DNA from: Bacteroidota bacterium
Lineage (GTDB): Bacteria; Bacteroidota; Bacteroidia; JABEUT01
Direction: 5' to 3'
Assembly (NCBI GenBank): GCA_013289165.1
Contig: JABDAL010000012.1
Span: forward strand, 1 to 48,883
Length of the DNA: 48,883 nt
Made by a program: the position numbers and the translations under genes. Position 1 is the stretch's first letter. The number at the start of each line of letters is the position of its first letter. The notes under the pieces were generated by a model that saw only the letters and a list, made by a program, of their open reading frames with translations, was not told the DNA's origin and did no database searches. This document shows positions 9,579 to 19,323 of this stretch, one piece after another.

Positions 9579-12500
9579 ATGAGAAAATTACAATTAGCTT
9601 TTTTGGTTTTATTAAGTAACCTTTTCTTAAATACTCCTTCGAGGGGGCAATCTATTAATACTAATCAGGGCAAAGACTTTTGGTTTGGATATACTCTGAC
9701 GAGCGATGGGGTAAATGCTGCTTATGTGGTATATATGAATACCTTTAAAACTACTAGCGGAACTATCTCAATTCCCGGAGCTGCATGGTCCCAAACCTTT
9801 ACGGTGGTGGCAGGGGTGAGTACCCGTATTGTTCTGCCTTCTGTGGATGTGGTAGTTGCATCATTTAATGCACCTACAAGCCAGGCAGTGCACGTTGTTG
9901 CTGATAGTAATATTTTTGTATTTGCAGCTATAGAAAATTCGGCACGTTGCGATAATACCTGTGTATTGCCTGTTCCGCTCTTGGGGAATCAATACTATAT
10001 AATGGACTATGATTTATGCCAGAGTTTTTCCGAATTTATGATTGCTGCCCAGGATTGTAAAGACAGTGTCGAAATAATACCTACACACAGTATTACCGTG
10101 GGTGGAAATCATCTGGGCGGAGTTCCCTATACAGAAGTATTGCAACCCGGCCAAGTATTTGTAGTGCAATGCGATAGTGACCTTACAGGGAGCATGGTAA
10201 TGTCACTTAATCATGCTGAAACCGGGGTATTTGCCGGTGCAAATTGGAATTGTGTTTATTGTAGTGGTACTTCGAATCCTTTTTATGAAGAGATGTTACC
10301 TATAAATACCTGGGGAACGGATTATGTTTTTCTTCCTACCTGGCAGGCACAGGACCAATGCCGGGTTCTGTCTGAACAGAATGGAACAGTAGTAACTTTT
10401 CATACAGGGCTAGGTTTAAATATCCAGACTCTTAATGCCGGACAATTTTATGATACGACGGTTCTCTATGCAACCCCTGTCTACATTAGCGCAACCAACC
10501 CCATTTCTGTCGGCAGGTATATGAGAACAGATGCCTGTAATAACTATTATGTCAATAATCCGGGTGGTATAGGAGACCCCGCAGAGGTGATATTAAATTC
10601 TAATAGCCAGATGTATTTGGATTCTATTGCTTTTTATGTTAGCCACACACCAGATATAGATAGTACATATATAGGAATTGTAACCCGTACTGCCGACAGA
10701 AATGCTATTTACCTTGATGGGGTTGATGTTGGAGCTTTGTTTAATGTATTGGGTCCTAACCCTACTTATGCATACGCTTCGTTTAATGTTTTGCAGGGGT
10801 CACACAAAATAACCAGTACCGGGCAGGGTTTTCTTGCATATAGCTGTGGTTTGGGTCAGATAGACGCCACTGCTTGCGATGCAGGCGTTTTTCTGCAGGA
10901 AATTAATATTAATGTAACTTCTACGGTGCCAAGTAGTTGCGGAGCAAGTGATGCCACTGCAACGGCTTTTCCTACAGGAATATCACCCTTTAAGTATTTA
11001 TGGAGTAATGGACAGACTGCTCAAACAGCCACGGGGCTTAAAGCAGGTATTTATTCTGTAACTGTGTCCGATTCGGATTGTGTACCGCATAAAGCTACCG
11101 CTACGGTAAATATAACCAGTAAGGTTGGATACACTGCTTCGGTGGTTGATACAAACCCCAGTTGCCGGGCAAGAGGCAGTAGTATGGCTAATCCCAGCGG
11201 AGGAACTTCTCCTTATACCTATAGCTGGAGCAATGGAGCCACTAGCCAAAAGGATACAGGGCTTATTCCAGGGACCTATACATGTGTGATAACCGATCAT
11301 GTGGGATGTAAATACTTTTTTACTACCACTATTTCCAATACACCACCTCCTACGTTGGGTTTCTTCCCTTCTCACGACAGTATATGTCAGGGGAATACAA
11401 CCGTATTGCATGTTTACGGAGTAAATGCAAATAAATACAGTTGGACTCCGAATAAGGGCTTAAGTTGCTATAATTGTGATGAACCTACTGCCGGGCCTAA
11501 CAGTACAACTACTTATACTGTTTCGGGAATTGATTCTGATGGGTGCAGTGCATCTGCAAGTATTACTATATTTATTTATCCTTCCCCTAAACCGATAATA
11601 ACCGGTAAAGATTCCATCTGCCCGGGATATCCGGATACATTAAATGTTAAGGGGGCTTCAACTTATTCCTGGTCGAATGCTGCTACTACCACTACTATAA
11701 TTGTATCTCCTGCAAATATGGAAACATTTACGGTTACAGGCTCTGACGCTGACCAATGCCCTTCTCATGACACCACTTTTACCATTTCTGTTATTCCTCC
11801 TGCATTTGCAAAAATTAATCCTCTTTCAGATTCTCTATGCAAAGGCGATAGTGTACAACTTATAGCAAGTGGGGGACTCTCGTATAAATGGGATAATGGC
11901 AAAACTACGGCCGGTATATGGGTTCTGCCTGATACAACACTAGTTTATACAGTACATGCTTTTTCCGGTGCCTGCTCCGATTCCACGAGTGCAACCGTTT
12001 ATGTGAGGCCACGGGCAACAGTTTCTCTATATGCCTTGCACGATAGCATTTGTCCGCACGATACCACTACACTTATTGCAAAAGGTGCCGGTGGGCAGTT
12101 AACCTATAAATGGAATACGGGTGCCACTACTTCCTCCATACAGGTAAACGATACTACAAATACTACATATACAGCAACTGTTTATGGAAAATGTAATACG
12201 GCACAAAATAGTATTGGTGTGACCGTAATTCCACTCCCAAAACCTCTAATTACGGGAGATTCACAAAGATGCCATGGAAATAAGGATACGTTAATAGTGA
12301 GCGGAGGCACCTCATATAAATGGAATAACGGACAAACAGGGTCTACATATATAACCGGTAAAATCAATGCCGACTCCATTGTATATGTGAATGTTAAAAA
12401 CAGTATAGGTTGTGCTGTTAAGGATAGTTTTGAAATTAATATTAAAGCCCCGCCTGTTGATAGCGTTACCCCTCCTAATTTGGCTTGTGTAGGTACCTCC

Positions 12501-13193
12501 GTCATGATAAAAGCAACTGGAAAAGGTAATGGGCCTTTTACTTATCGCTGGTCCCCCGGCGGACAGACAAGTGACAGTATAATGGTAATAGATACAACTT
12601 CAACCTATACCGTTAGTATTTCTAACGGCTGTGTTACAATTAAAACTATTGCGGTAACACCCGATAATCCCTTTATGCTTGCCTGTTGCAATACCGTTAT
12701 TTTTAAAGGGGACGATACAACTATTGTAGTTAATGGAACCGGTATAGTGAAGTATAAATGGAGGGACTCGAATGAGGTGGTTTGTCTGAACCCACCTTGT
12801 GATTCAGTAAAAGTTACACCAACGGTAACAACTACCTATACTGTGATTGGTACAGATGCGTTAGGGTGTGAGACGGAACAAATAGTTACGATAGTGGTTG
12901 ATTTACCTTGTCTTGATTTTTCGGTACCTAACGTATTTACACCCAATTATGCCGGGCCGTACGGAACAGATAATATATTTTACATCAATGCTCCGAACGT
13001 GGTTCTATGGTCTATTGTAATATATGACCGGTGGGGCAAGGAAATGTTTTCTTCAACTAATCCCTTGCAACACTGGGATGGTAATACCGAGGGGGGCAGC
13101 AAAGCTCCGGATGGAGTATATTACTATATCATAACAGGCTCCTGCCTTAATAAAACATACAAGAAGGAAGGATTCGTGCAGCTTATCCGCTAA
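9579..13193 (+). CDS. secreted adhesin-like protein with IgGFc-binding-like N-domain, SprB-type repeats and CHU_C terminus
   Basis: 1204 residues. The signal peptide MRKLQLAFLVLLSNLFLNTPSRG is followed by a large N-terminal domain (INTNQGKDFWFGYTLTSDGV...) resembling the IgGFc-binding N-terminal family seen in many Bacteroidota surface proteins. Next come SprB-type repeats (e.g. TGISPFKYLWSNGQTAQTAT and NPSGGTSPYTYSWSNGATSQ). A run of Ig-like/PKD-like modules follows, each starting near 'DSICPG.' or 'D..C.G' and ending TYTV.... The C-terminus (VPNVFTPNYAGPYGTDN... IYDRWGKEMFSS...W.G...G..APDGVYYYII) is the gliding-motility-associated CHU_C domain, a T9SS type B signal. A cell-surface or secreted location is therefore likely. 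The ligand is unknown, and the IgGFc family name does not prove IgG binding. Confidence 0.88.
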   Translation: MRKLQLAFLVLLSNLFLNTPSRGQSINTNQGKDFWFGYTLTSDGVNAAYVVYMNTFKTTSGTISIPGAAWSQTFTVVAGVSTRIVLPSVDVVVASFNAPTSQAVHVVADSNIFVFAAIENSARCDNTCVLPVPLLGNQYYIMDYDLCQSFSEFMIAAQDCKDSVEIIPTHSITVGGNHLGGVPYTEVLQPGQVFVVQCDSDLTGSMVMSLNHAETGVFAGANWNCVYCSGTSNPFYEEMLPINTWGTDYVFLPTWQAQDQCRVLSEQNGTVVTFHTGLGLNIQTLNAGQFYDTTVLYATPVYISATNPISVGRYMRTDACNNYYVNNPGGIGDPAEVILNSNSQMYLDSIAFYVSHTPDIDSTYIGIVTRTADRNAIYLDGVDVGALFNVLGPNPTYAYASFNVLQGSHKITSTGQGFLAYSCGLGQIDATACDAGVFLQEININVTSTVPSSCGASDATATAFPTGISPFKYLWSNGQTAQTATGLKAGIYSVTVSDSDCVPHKATATVNITSKVGYTASVVDTNPSCRARGSSMANPSGGTSPYTYSWSNGATSQKDTGLIPGTYTCVITDHVGCKYFFTTTISNTPPPTLGFFPSHDSICQGNTTVLHVYGVNANKYSWTPNKGLSCYNCDEPTAGPNSTTTYTVSGIDSDGCSASASITIFIYPSPKPIITGKDSICPGYPDTLNVKGASTYSWSNAATTTTIIVSPANMETFTVTGSDADQCPSHDTTFTISVIPPAFAKINPLSDSLCKGDSVQLIASGGLSYKWDNGKTTAGIWVLPDTTLVYTVHAFSGACSDSTSATVYVRPRATVSLYALHDSICPHDTTTLIAKGAGGQLTYKWNTGATTSSIQVNDTTNTTYTATVYGKCNTAQNSIGVTVIPLPKPLITGDSQRCHGNKDTLIVSGGTSYKWNNGQTGSTYITGKINADSIVYVNVKNSIGCAVKDSFEINIKAPPVDSVTPPNLACVGTSVMIKATGKGNGPFTYRWSPGGQTSDSIMVIDTTSTYTVSISNGCVTIKTIAVTPDNPFMLACCNTVIFKGDDTTIVVNGTGIVKYKWRDSNEVVCLNPPCDSVKVTPTVTTTYTVIGTDALGCETEQIVTIVVDLPCLDFSVPNVFTPNYAGPYGTDNIFYINAPNVVLWSIVIYDRWGKEMFSSTNPLQHWDGNTEGGSKAPDGVYYYIITGSCLNKTYKKEGFVQLIR

Positions 13194-13201
13194 ATAAAGC
13201 C

Positions 13202-15505
13202 CTATTCTATTATCAGCCTGCCGGTGGATACGGCCGAACCGGCTTCGGAGAATATTCTGTAAATATAAACTCCCTTTGGTTGAGCTTCCAGGTTGATTGA
13301 TAACTGGGAGTTTACAATAGCCGGATGTGAGGAATATATTTTTTCTCCCAGAACATTAAAAATCTCAATATCTACTTCATTGTTCAATGCCCATTGTCCA
13401 CCAAAAATGAAGTTGAATTCTCCATTGTTTGGATTAGGATATACTTTAACAGAAGAGGCTGAAGAAATGTTTTGAATGTCGGTGGCTTGCTTAGGAGGGC
13501 CTGGAATGTTAATATTATCAATATAAAGCGGGGAGCCATTACCGGAACGGTTTTCAAATGAAAACATCACGCTGGAAACTCCTGCAATTGCCGGAATATG
13601 AATGGTGTCAGTTCTCCAGTTATTCTTTAACGGAAGAAAACATCCCGATTTATTAGTGTCTGCTCCATTTGTAACATAAGTACCGGCAGTCCCAAGGGTT
13701 AGTCCTCCTTTTGAATAAATTAGCTGGAAAGTTGCTCCACAATCTGTCGAATAATAGATATTTAGTGTATCGCTAAATGTTGTACTATAAGGAGCATAAG
13801 CCACATCAAAATAAATCTCCGGTTTAGTTACAGCAGTAAAATTGTATTCAGGAGTATATATCTGTTGTCTCTGTCCAATTATATCTAATCCGGCTTTACC
13901 GGGAGGGGCATAGTCATCGTAGCCCTGGCAGTTATTAAAATACATGGACTGGGTGCTATTTCCAAAGCCTCCTACGGCTGTATTCAACTGCCAAACATAA
14001 CTGGAATTATTCGGATTATTAATCACCCATCCCTTGGTAGGAAAAGTGTCTGATTGAAAACCTTGCGCAAGGGGCAAAGTTGCAACTGATGTTACGGATA
14101 TATATGCCTGCCGTGTAAGAGTGTCTGTACCCTTGGAATCGCTTATTATTTCGCTAACATTATAAGTTCCGGGGGTACTATATTTAACGCTGGGGTTAGT
14201 ATCCGTAGAAGTAGATGGATTACCACCCGGGAATAACCATTTACGCGAAGTAATAGGTAAATTAGAAACAGTAATGCTTCTATCCGTAAATTGTACCGTC
14301 ATACCACTGCATCCAAAAGTAGGTGTAGCAGTAAAATAAGGAGATGCAGCCGGAGGTTCTATTCCAAGCAGGACTTCGTCCCACCAGTTGAATTGATATC
14401 CTCCTCCATTTAAAGCGGTAAGGGAATAGTATCCATTATCAGCTCCACCCCAACCCCAGTTCATATCAAATTGCGCACTTGCATTATATCCGTCGCACAC
14501 CCAGGTATGGCCCGAAGAACTATTAGGGGAAATGGAGTCCCATCCTACATATTGAACCGGGCGCCCATTATTTAATTCATTTTGTATAAGGGACTGCCAG
14601 TTTGCAAGAGTATATTTTGAGTTATATAATCCTTGAATAGTAGATGGATTATATCCAAAATATTTTACATAAGATATTTGGGAACATACAGGATAGTCGC
14701 CTGTAATTACCCACGCTCCGCTTTCAAACGGGCTGTAATCCATATCTACGCTTATCCCGCAATCGTACATTAGTTTTGCTACCTGGCTGTTGTTTGAACT
14801 TAGGTTAGTAGGCATGGCCGACCATATATATTTTGCAGTATCATAATTTGCCTTCAGGTAACCAAAATTTTGTTGATATCCGTACGGTGCAGAATCCCAA
14901 TAAGAGCTGCTTCCATGTCCATGTGGAGGATATGCCCAATATTTCATAATTTGTGCCATAGCTGTAGCTACACATCCGGTAACAGAGCTACCCGGACACA
15001 TAGCATTATAATAAGGAGACTGGTCCCAGGTAGTTTGCAACAAAGGGCTTACTGCCTGAATGGCGGCTGGAGCATGGCTTTCCAAAGTTGTGTTATTAAT
15101 ATAGGCTGTCCATTCGTTAGTAATATCAGAGGTTGCTAACATGTTATTAGTTCTTGCATAGGCTATTTCCTGCTTGCGGCAATTCATCCACCAGGCAACA
15201 TTGTTATTATCCTTCGGAATAACATAAGGCCCTTTATTCGAATACCCAAGAATAGGGTGAGCAGCATCTTCGGCAGATACGATAACAAAGCCCTCGCTTG
15301 TATTTACATTAAATACATAATAAGCAGGCTGCCCGTTACCGGTAAGCTCTGTATAGGCAAGGGTAAGGGTGGGATTTACGGAATGGAGGGTACGGCTATA
15401 AAAATTAGTAGCAACGGTTTGTGCAATTTCTTTACTAACTGGTTTTGCATTTACAACTCCTGTAAAAAGAAATAAAGCAATAGTAATGTAACTGATTCTT
15501 TTCAT
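13202..15505 (-). CDS. C10-family (streptopain-like) cysteine peptidase with PKD and T9SS sorting domain
   Basis: Secreted papain-fold peptidase of family C10. The start at MKRISYITIALFLFTGVVNA gives a clean signal peptide; the track start at 15526 adds seven residues. A Spi-type propeptide (PVSKEIAQTVATNFYSR, then YYVFNVNTSEGFVIVSAEDAAHPILGYS) precedes the catalytic domain. In track numbering the nucleophile is C185 in SVTGCVATAMAQ and the histidine is H340 in SSGHTW. The Trp/Gly-rich DMNWGWGG block follows. After it come a PKD-like domain (VQFTDRS...KWLFPGGNPSTSTDTNPSVKY), a beta-sandwich module, and a T9SS type A tail (VKVYPNPNNGEFNF...IFNVLGEKIY...PKGVYIYRI). It probably degrades extracellular protein. 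The stop is 8 bases from the convergent adhesin-like gene. Confidence 0.9.
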   Translation of the reverse strand: MKRISYITIALFLFTGVVNAKPVSKEIAQTVATNFYSRTLHSVNPTLTLAYTELTGNGQPAYYVFNVNTSEGFVIVSAEDAAHPILGYSNKGPYVIPKDNNNVAWWMNCRKQEIAYARTNNMLATSDITNEWTAYINNTTLESHAPAAIQAVSPLLQTTWDQSPYYNAMCPGSSVTGCVATAMAQIMKYWAYPPHGHGSSSYWDSAPYGYQQNFGYLKANYDTAKYIWSAMPTNLSSNNSQVAKLMYDCGISVDMDYSPFESGAWVITGDYPVCSQISYVKYFGYNPSTIQGLYNSKYTLANWQSLIQNELNNGRPVQYVGWDSISPNSSSGHTWVCDGYNASAQFDMNWGWGGADNGYYSLTALNGGGYQFNWWDEVLLGIEPPAASPYFTATPTFGCSGMTVQFTDRSITVSNLPITSRKWLFPGGNPSTSTDTNPSVKYSTPGTYNVSEIISDSKGTDTLTRQAYISVTSVATLPLAQGFQSDTFPTKGWVINNPNNSSYVWQLNTAVGGFGNSTQSMYFNNCQGYDDYAPPGKAGLDIIGQRQQIYTPEYNFTAVTKPEIYFDVAYAPYSTTFSDTLNIYYSTDCGATFQLIYSKGGLTLGTAGTYVTNGADTNKSGCFLPLKNNWRTDTIHIPAIAGVSSVMFSFENRSGNGSPLYIDNINIPGPPKQATDIQNISSASSVKVYPNPNNGEFNFIFGGQWALNNEVDIEIFNVLGEKIYSSHPAIVNSQLSINLEAQPKGVYIYRIFSEAGSAVSTGRLIIE

Positions 15506-15540
15506 GCTGCTATATACGGAATACATTTAACACTAAGATG

Positions 15541-15548
15541 CAAATATA
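15541..15548 (-). promoter_or_regulatory. -7 element of the C10 peptidase gene
   Basis: On the minus strand the sequence is TATATTTG, a perfect TAnnTTTG. It lies about 36 bases upstream of the MKRISY start codon and 15 upstream of the longer track start, so the expected transcript start is near 15,534. The -33 region holds only a weak TTC-type match. Confidence 0.45.
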
Positions 15549-15646
15549 CGAAAAAGGAGGGGAATATCCGGAAGAATTTGTAATAGAGTTAAGTATATAT
15601 TAAGTGTATGACATATAAAATAGCGGCGCTTTTACAAGGTATTTTA

Positions 15647-15654
15647 TATTTTTG
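15647..15654 (+). promoter_or_regulatory. -7 element of the cytochrome c gene
   Basis: TATTTTTG matches TAnnTTTG. A T-rich stretch (CTTTTAC around 15,629-15,634) lies upstream, slightly too close to be an ideal -33 element. The predicted transcript start near 15,660 excludes the TTG start at 15,652 used by the ORF track and supports the ATG at 15,682. Confidence 0.5.
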
Positions 15655-15681
15655 CATTTGAATAATTTAACTTATCAGTTT

Positions 15682-16152
15682 ATGAAAAAATGGTATTTTC
15701 TGGCAATACTTGCAGTTGCAACAATAGCTACCCTCGGAGCATTTTCAAACCCATCTGCTAATGATAAGAAACAGGGAGGCGGGTATACCAACCTAAAGAT
15801 TTTACCTAAAGATATTAGCGATGAGGCACTGCACTCCATAATGAGAGAGTTTAGCATTTCATTGGGCGTGAGGTGTGGTTTCTGCCATGCCCGTTACACT
15901 GATACTACCAAAAGAGGGCTCGATTTTGCCAGTGATGCAAAAGATGAAAAGAATATTGCCCGTAAAATGTACCAGATGACGGCCTATCTTAATGCCAATT
16001 ACTTTAACTGGAATAAGTCCACAAGGCCTGATACTATTCATTATGTGGTTTGCTATACCTGCCACCGGGGTACTCATGAACCCGATGCAAAAGTATTCTT
16101 GGCACGAATTGACTCTATTGCAGCTGCCGCGCAAAAGAATCGTGGCAAATAG
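15682..16152 (+). CDS. secreted di-heme c-type cytochrome (photosynthetic-reaction-centre cytochrome-like)
   Basis: 156 residues from ATG 15,682 (MKKWYFLAILAVATIATLGAF, a Sec signal or anchor). The track start ten codons upstream is a TTG inside the promoter. Two CxxCH heme c motifs are present: CGFCH within LGVRCGFCHARYTDTT and CYTCH within HYVVCYTCHRG. The layout, with the first motif after a 'SLGVRC.FCH' lead and the second near the C-terminus, is typical of the small Bacteroidota 'CytoC_RC' family proteins. The family name does not imply photosynthesis. An electron-transfer role on the outer side of the cytoplasmic membrane is inferred. No redox partner gene lies next to it. Confidence 0.85.
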   Translation: MKKWYFLAILAVATIATLGAFSNPSANDKKQGGGYTNLKILPKDISDEALHSIMREFSISLGVRCGFCHARYTDTTKRGLDFASDAKDEKNIARKMYQMTAYLNANYFNWNKSTRPDTIHYVVCYTCHRGTHEPDAKVFLARIDSIAAAAQKNRGK

Positions 16153-16176
16153 ATTTTCTGCTGAAAAGTAATTTAG

Positions 16177-16184
16177 TATTTTCG
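16177..16184 (+). promoter_or_regulatory. candidate -7 element of the membrane protein gene at 16,240
   Basis: TATTTTCG differs from TAnnTTTG at one base. A TTTTCTG stretch ends about 20 bases upstream and could serve as the -33 region. The start codon is 55 bases downstream. Confidence 0.3.
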
Positions 16185-16239
16185 TTCTTTATAATTTCTT
16201 GCAAACCTTAAACGTAGTTTTATTTAAGGGCACTTTTGT

Positions 16240-18330
16240 ATGAGTTTTATCAACCGGAAATATCTGTTACTTGTTCTTCTTCCTGCAATTTATTTACTAT
16301 ATTCAGGAGTATTTTTTGTACCTTGGAAACCATTTTACAGGATAGGTCCTGACCCGGTATATATTTATTTATTGAATGGGACAACCCTTGCAAGTGGAAA
16401 CATAGCGATTGCCTATGTGGATAATCCGGGTGTTCCCGTACAATGCTTTTCAGCCGTTGTTATTTATATCAAACACCTTTTCAATTATAACGTTCCGCTA
16501 TACCATGATGTTCTATTGCATCCCGAAAGTTACCTGTATGCTATTTGTACGACAATTAGTGTGCTTTTCTCATTAATAGTAGTATACACCGGGTATTATG
16601 TTTTTAAAAAAACCTCTAACCTCGCTATGGCATTGCTGTTTCAGCTCACGCCCTTAATAGGTAAGGAGTTCTTAATAGGTTTTGCCCCGTCGCCTGAAGC
16701 ATTTATTGTAATGTTCGGGATGTCCTTCATAGCATATATTTACTGTAATTCTATTTTTATAAACACACAATTCCCCCACAAAATATCTTTCCGGAATATT
16801 TTAATATATGCGGTATATATGGGTTTTCTTGTCAGTTGTAAATACACTTGTTTCCCATTATTGTTTTTGATTTTATTTTTATTGCCTACGTTCCGGTCAA
16901 GGATTATATATATTAGGTTATTTATTCTGTTTTTTATTTGTTTTATTTTTCCTGCTCTCCCCGCGTGGAGGCGTATGGTACAATGGATTTCAGGTATAGC
17001 AACGCATACGGGAGCTTATGGTCAGGGAGATGCCGGCTTTGTCCATACATCAGAATTTGTTGCAAATCTGATAAATATCTTTCATGAAGATATTTATTTT
17101 ACATCGCTCTATATTGCGATGTGCATTTTTTTGCTCATTGCATTTATAAGACGTAAGCAAATGCAACAGAAAAATAGAATTTATTTACGTCTTTTGGCTG
17201 GTATATGGGTTTTGTCATTCGTACTGATCATTTTAGTGGCAAAACATTATTCATTTCATTACCTTGAACCCATTCGGCTTTGTTTCCCATTGATAATCGT
17301 GGGGTCTTATAGTGTATTTAAAGATGCTATTAAAATACAACTACCTAAATATAAGCATATTGTACTTATTTTATTTTACATATTTCTTTCTCTTCGTGCA
17401 TTTACCTGTTTGGAACTATTTTTTGCTTATCCTTCCCGTCGCCCGTCTCATAAAACTTCTGACTTTCTCGATAAATATCATAATACACCTTTAATTATAA
17501 CTTCCGATTACAAGAGTTCGAGAATAGAATCTTCCTTATATTTTGGAGTTGCATATACCGGAGATTTTCGCAATCAATATTTGGGATTTTTAAAAAGAAC
17601 TTATCCCAATTCATATTTATACAAGCAGTCGCAGAATATGATTTTTCAATGGGACCGGGTTCTTTATCCCTTGGAAATATATTCAAAATTCCCCAAAACG
17701 GTAGTGTATTTTAATGATAAAGATTCGAATCAAAGAAAGTCTATTATATCGCATCTTTCCATGTGGGGAAAGGATACAATAGCGCAGTGCAAGCTTGTAT
17801 ATCGCCTGAATGAATACGATGAATATGTATACGAACTGGAAGGAAAGGAGGAGCTTGCAAAGGCATGGATGGCAAAACACTCTGATGTGAATTTTGATTT
17901 TGAAAAGACTATACCCGGCAAGTCAAAGTTTATCTCCATAAAAGGCAAAGACACTATTAAAGGAACGGATGCCTTAAGTAATAAGGAATACCATTCGGGT
18001 AATAATTCTATTTTATTAACCCCATATCACCAGTATGCCATTAATTACCCCATACGGGCCTTCCCCGGGAATATAATAGAAGTAAGTATCTGGAGAAAAT
18101 CAGATGACGGAAAAGCTGATATTGTGCTTTCTTCTAAAAGTTCCGCTGACTTTTATCTATCAGGGAATGTGGTTATAGATTCCGGTGCGGATGGATGGCA
18201 ACAAATAGAAAATAAATGCCTGGTGCCTCCTTCTGTAAAGGATAGTACAATTATAGTCTATCTCTATTATTATGGACATGGATATGCCTATTTTGACGAC
18301 CTGTCAATAAAGGTTTATCCTATGAAATAG
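16240..18330 (+). CDS. polytopic membrane protein, GT-C glycosyltransferase-like, with C-terminal carbohydrate-binding-like domain
   Basis: 696 residues. The N-terminal two thirds carries about ten hydrophobic segments (e.g. YLLLVLLPAIYLLYSGVFFV at the start, then LFLILFLLPTF and LFILFFICFIFPALPAW). The first loop holds the acidic/Gly-rich RIGPDPVYIYLLNG and YVDNPGVPVQ, the layout seen in GT-C-type membrane glycosyltransferases that use lipid-linked sugars. The last ~150 residues are soluble and look like a beta-sandwich sugar-binding module (FPGNIIEVSIWRKSDDGKADIVLSS ... GYAYFDDLSIKVY). The family is not one I can name. A role in surface glycosylation is inference from fold and context (LpxR-like neighbour 36 bases downstream on the same strand). 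Confidence 0.6.
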   Translation: MSFINRKYLLLVLLPAIYLLYSGVFFVPWKPFYRIGPDPVYIYLLNGTTLASGNIAIAYVDNPGVPVQCFSAVVIYIKHLFNYNVPLYHDVLLHPESYLYAICTTISVLFSLIVVYTGYYVFKKTSNLAMALLFQLTPLIGKEFLIGFAPSPEAFIVMFGMSFIAYIYCNSIFINTQFPHKISFRNILIYAVYMGFLVSCKYTCFPLLFLILFLLPTFRSRIIYIRLFILFFICFIFPALPAWRRMVQWISGIATHTGAYGQGDAGFVHTSEFVANLINIFHEDIYFTSLYIAMCIFLLIAFIRRKQMQQKNRIYLRLLAGIWVLSFVLIILVAKHYSFHYLEPIRLCFPLIIVGSYSVFKDAIKIQLPKYKHIVLILFYIFLSLRAFTCLELFFAYPSRRPSHKTSDFLDKYHNTPLIITSDYKSSRIESSLYFGVAYTGDFRNQYLGFLKRTYPNSYLYKQSQNMIFQWDRVLYPLEIYSKFPKTVVYFNDKDSNQRKSIISHLSMWGKDTIAQCKLVYRLNEYDEYVYELEGKEELAKAWMAKHSDVNFDFEKTIPGKSKFISIKGKDTIKGTDALSNKEYHSGNNSILLTPYHQYAINYPIRAFPGNIIEVSIWRKSDDGKADIVLSSKSSADFYLSGNVVIDSGADGWQQIENKCLVPPSVKDSTIIVYLYYYGHGYAYFDDLSIKVYPMK

Positions 18331-18366
18331 GCAAGCCTAAACTTATAAAACTGCGTATATGGCTTA

Positions 18367-19314
18367 ATGAAACATATAACGATACCTCTATTTTTTAACG
18401 TTTTATTTGCAATTTCTGCTTCAGGACAAAAGGACAGTTTGAAAATAAAAACAAGCAGTAATAGTTTCGTTCGTATAAACTATGAAAACGATTACTTCAC
18501 CCAAACGGATATTTACTATACCCAGGGTATAAAGCTTGAGAGTGTCAGTCCTGTATTTAGGTATTCACCTGTTATGTTATTGCTCCCAAGCTTGAATCAT
18601 TCTATGGTACAGTATGGATTATCAGCAGTGCAAGATTGTTTTACACCAACCAATATCTCAAGCAATGTAATATTGCAAGGTGACCGTCCCTACGCGGGAT
18701 ATATTTACCTGGGGCATTATAAAACCTCATCCGACGATTACAAAAAAAGATTACTTACTTCCGAACTGGATGTAGGCGAAATAGGTTCATGTTCTGAGTG
18801 TGAACAGGAACAGAAGGCAATTCACCGTTGGACAGATAATACCCAGCCCGGTGGATGGCAATATCAAATTGGCTCGGGTATAATGGTAAATTATAAACTC
18901 CGTTATGAAAAAGCCCTCTATTCTGATACCGCTATTGATGTGGATGCTGTCGGACAAGTTAATTTGGGAACTGTCTATGATAATGCATTGGCAGGCTTTA
19001 CCCTGCATTTAGGGAAAATGCAATCGTACTTTAGAGCCAACCATACCTCAATGTTTCAGCTTTATGGAATTATTCAAGGCTGGGTGGAAGGGGTAGGGTA
19101 TAATGGCACTATGCAAGGTGATTTATTTACCAATAATAGTGTGTATACTCTTACGTATAAAGAAATTGAGCCTGTTGTTTTTGGAGATTCTTATGGGATA
19201 TGCCTTTCATGGCATAAAGTTTCCCTTACTTATTCAGTAACCCACATTACCAATGAAATAATCACCGGGACCTATCACGGTTGGGGCCACATTGATATCA
19301 CGATATATTTTTAG
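18367..19314 (+). CDS. LpxR-like outer-membrane lipid A deacylase
   Basis: 315 residues with signal peptide MKHITIPLFFNVLFAISASG. The N-terminal ENDYFTQTDIYYTQG block is the hallmark of the LpxR family (Asn-Asp, then Thr-Asp and Y-T-x-G), and GDRPYAGYIYLG is its second conserved strand. QKAIHRW supplies the expected catalytic histidine. The product should be an outer-membrane beta-barrel that removes the 3'-acyloxyacyl group of lipid A. The C-terminus HGWGHIDITIYF ends in an aromatic residue, as barrels do. It sits 36 bases after the GT-C-like gene and is probably co-transcribed. The family call is good; the lipid A substrate in this organism is inferred. Confidence 0.82.
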   Translation: MKHITIPLFFNVLFAISASGQKDSLKIKTSSNSFVRINYENDYFTQTDIYYTQGIKLESVSPVFRYSPVMLLLPSLNHSMVQYGLSAVQDCFTPTNISSNVILQGDRPYAGYIYLGHYKTSSDDYKKRLLTSELDVGEIGSCSECEQEQKAIHRWTDNTQPGGWQYQIGSGIMVNYKLRYEKALYSDTAIDVDAVGQVNLGTVYDNALAGFTLHLGKMQSYFRANHTSMFQLYGIIQGWVEGVGYNGTMQGDLFTNNSVYTLTYKEIEPVVFGDSYGICLSWHKVSLTYSVTHITNEIITGTYHGWGHIDITIYF

Positions 19315-19323
19315 AAAGCCCTA

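Noticed and set aside
10998-11411. 137-residue minus-strand ORF inside the adhesin-like gene
   Set aside because: Antisense shadow of a repeat-rich coding region; no start or composition signal.
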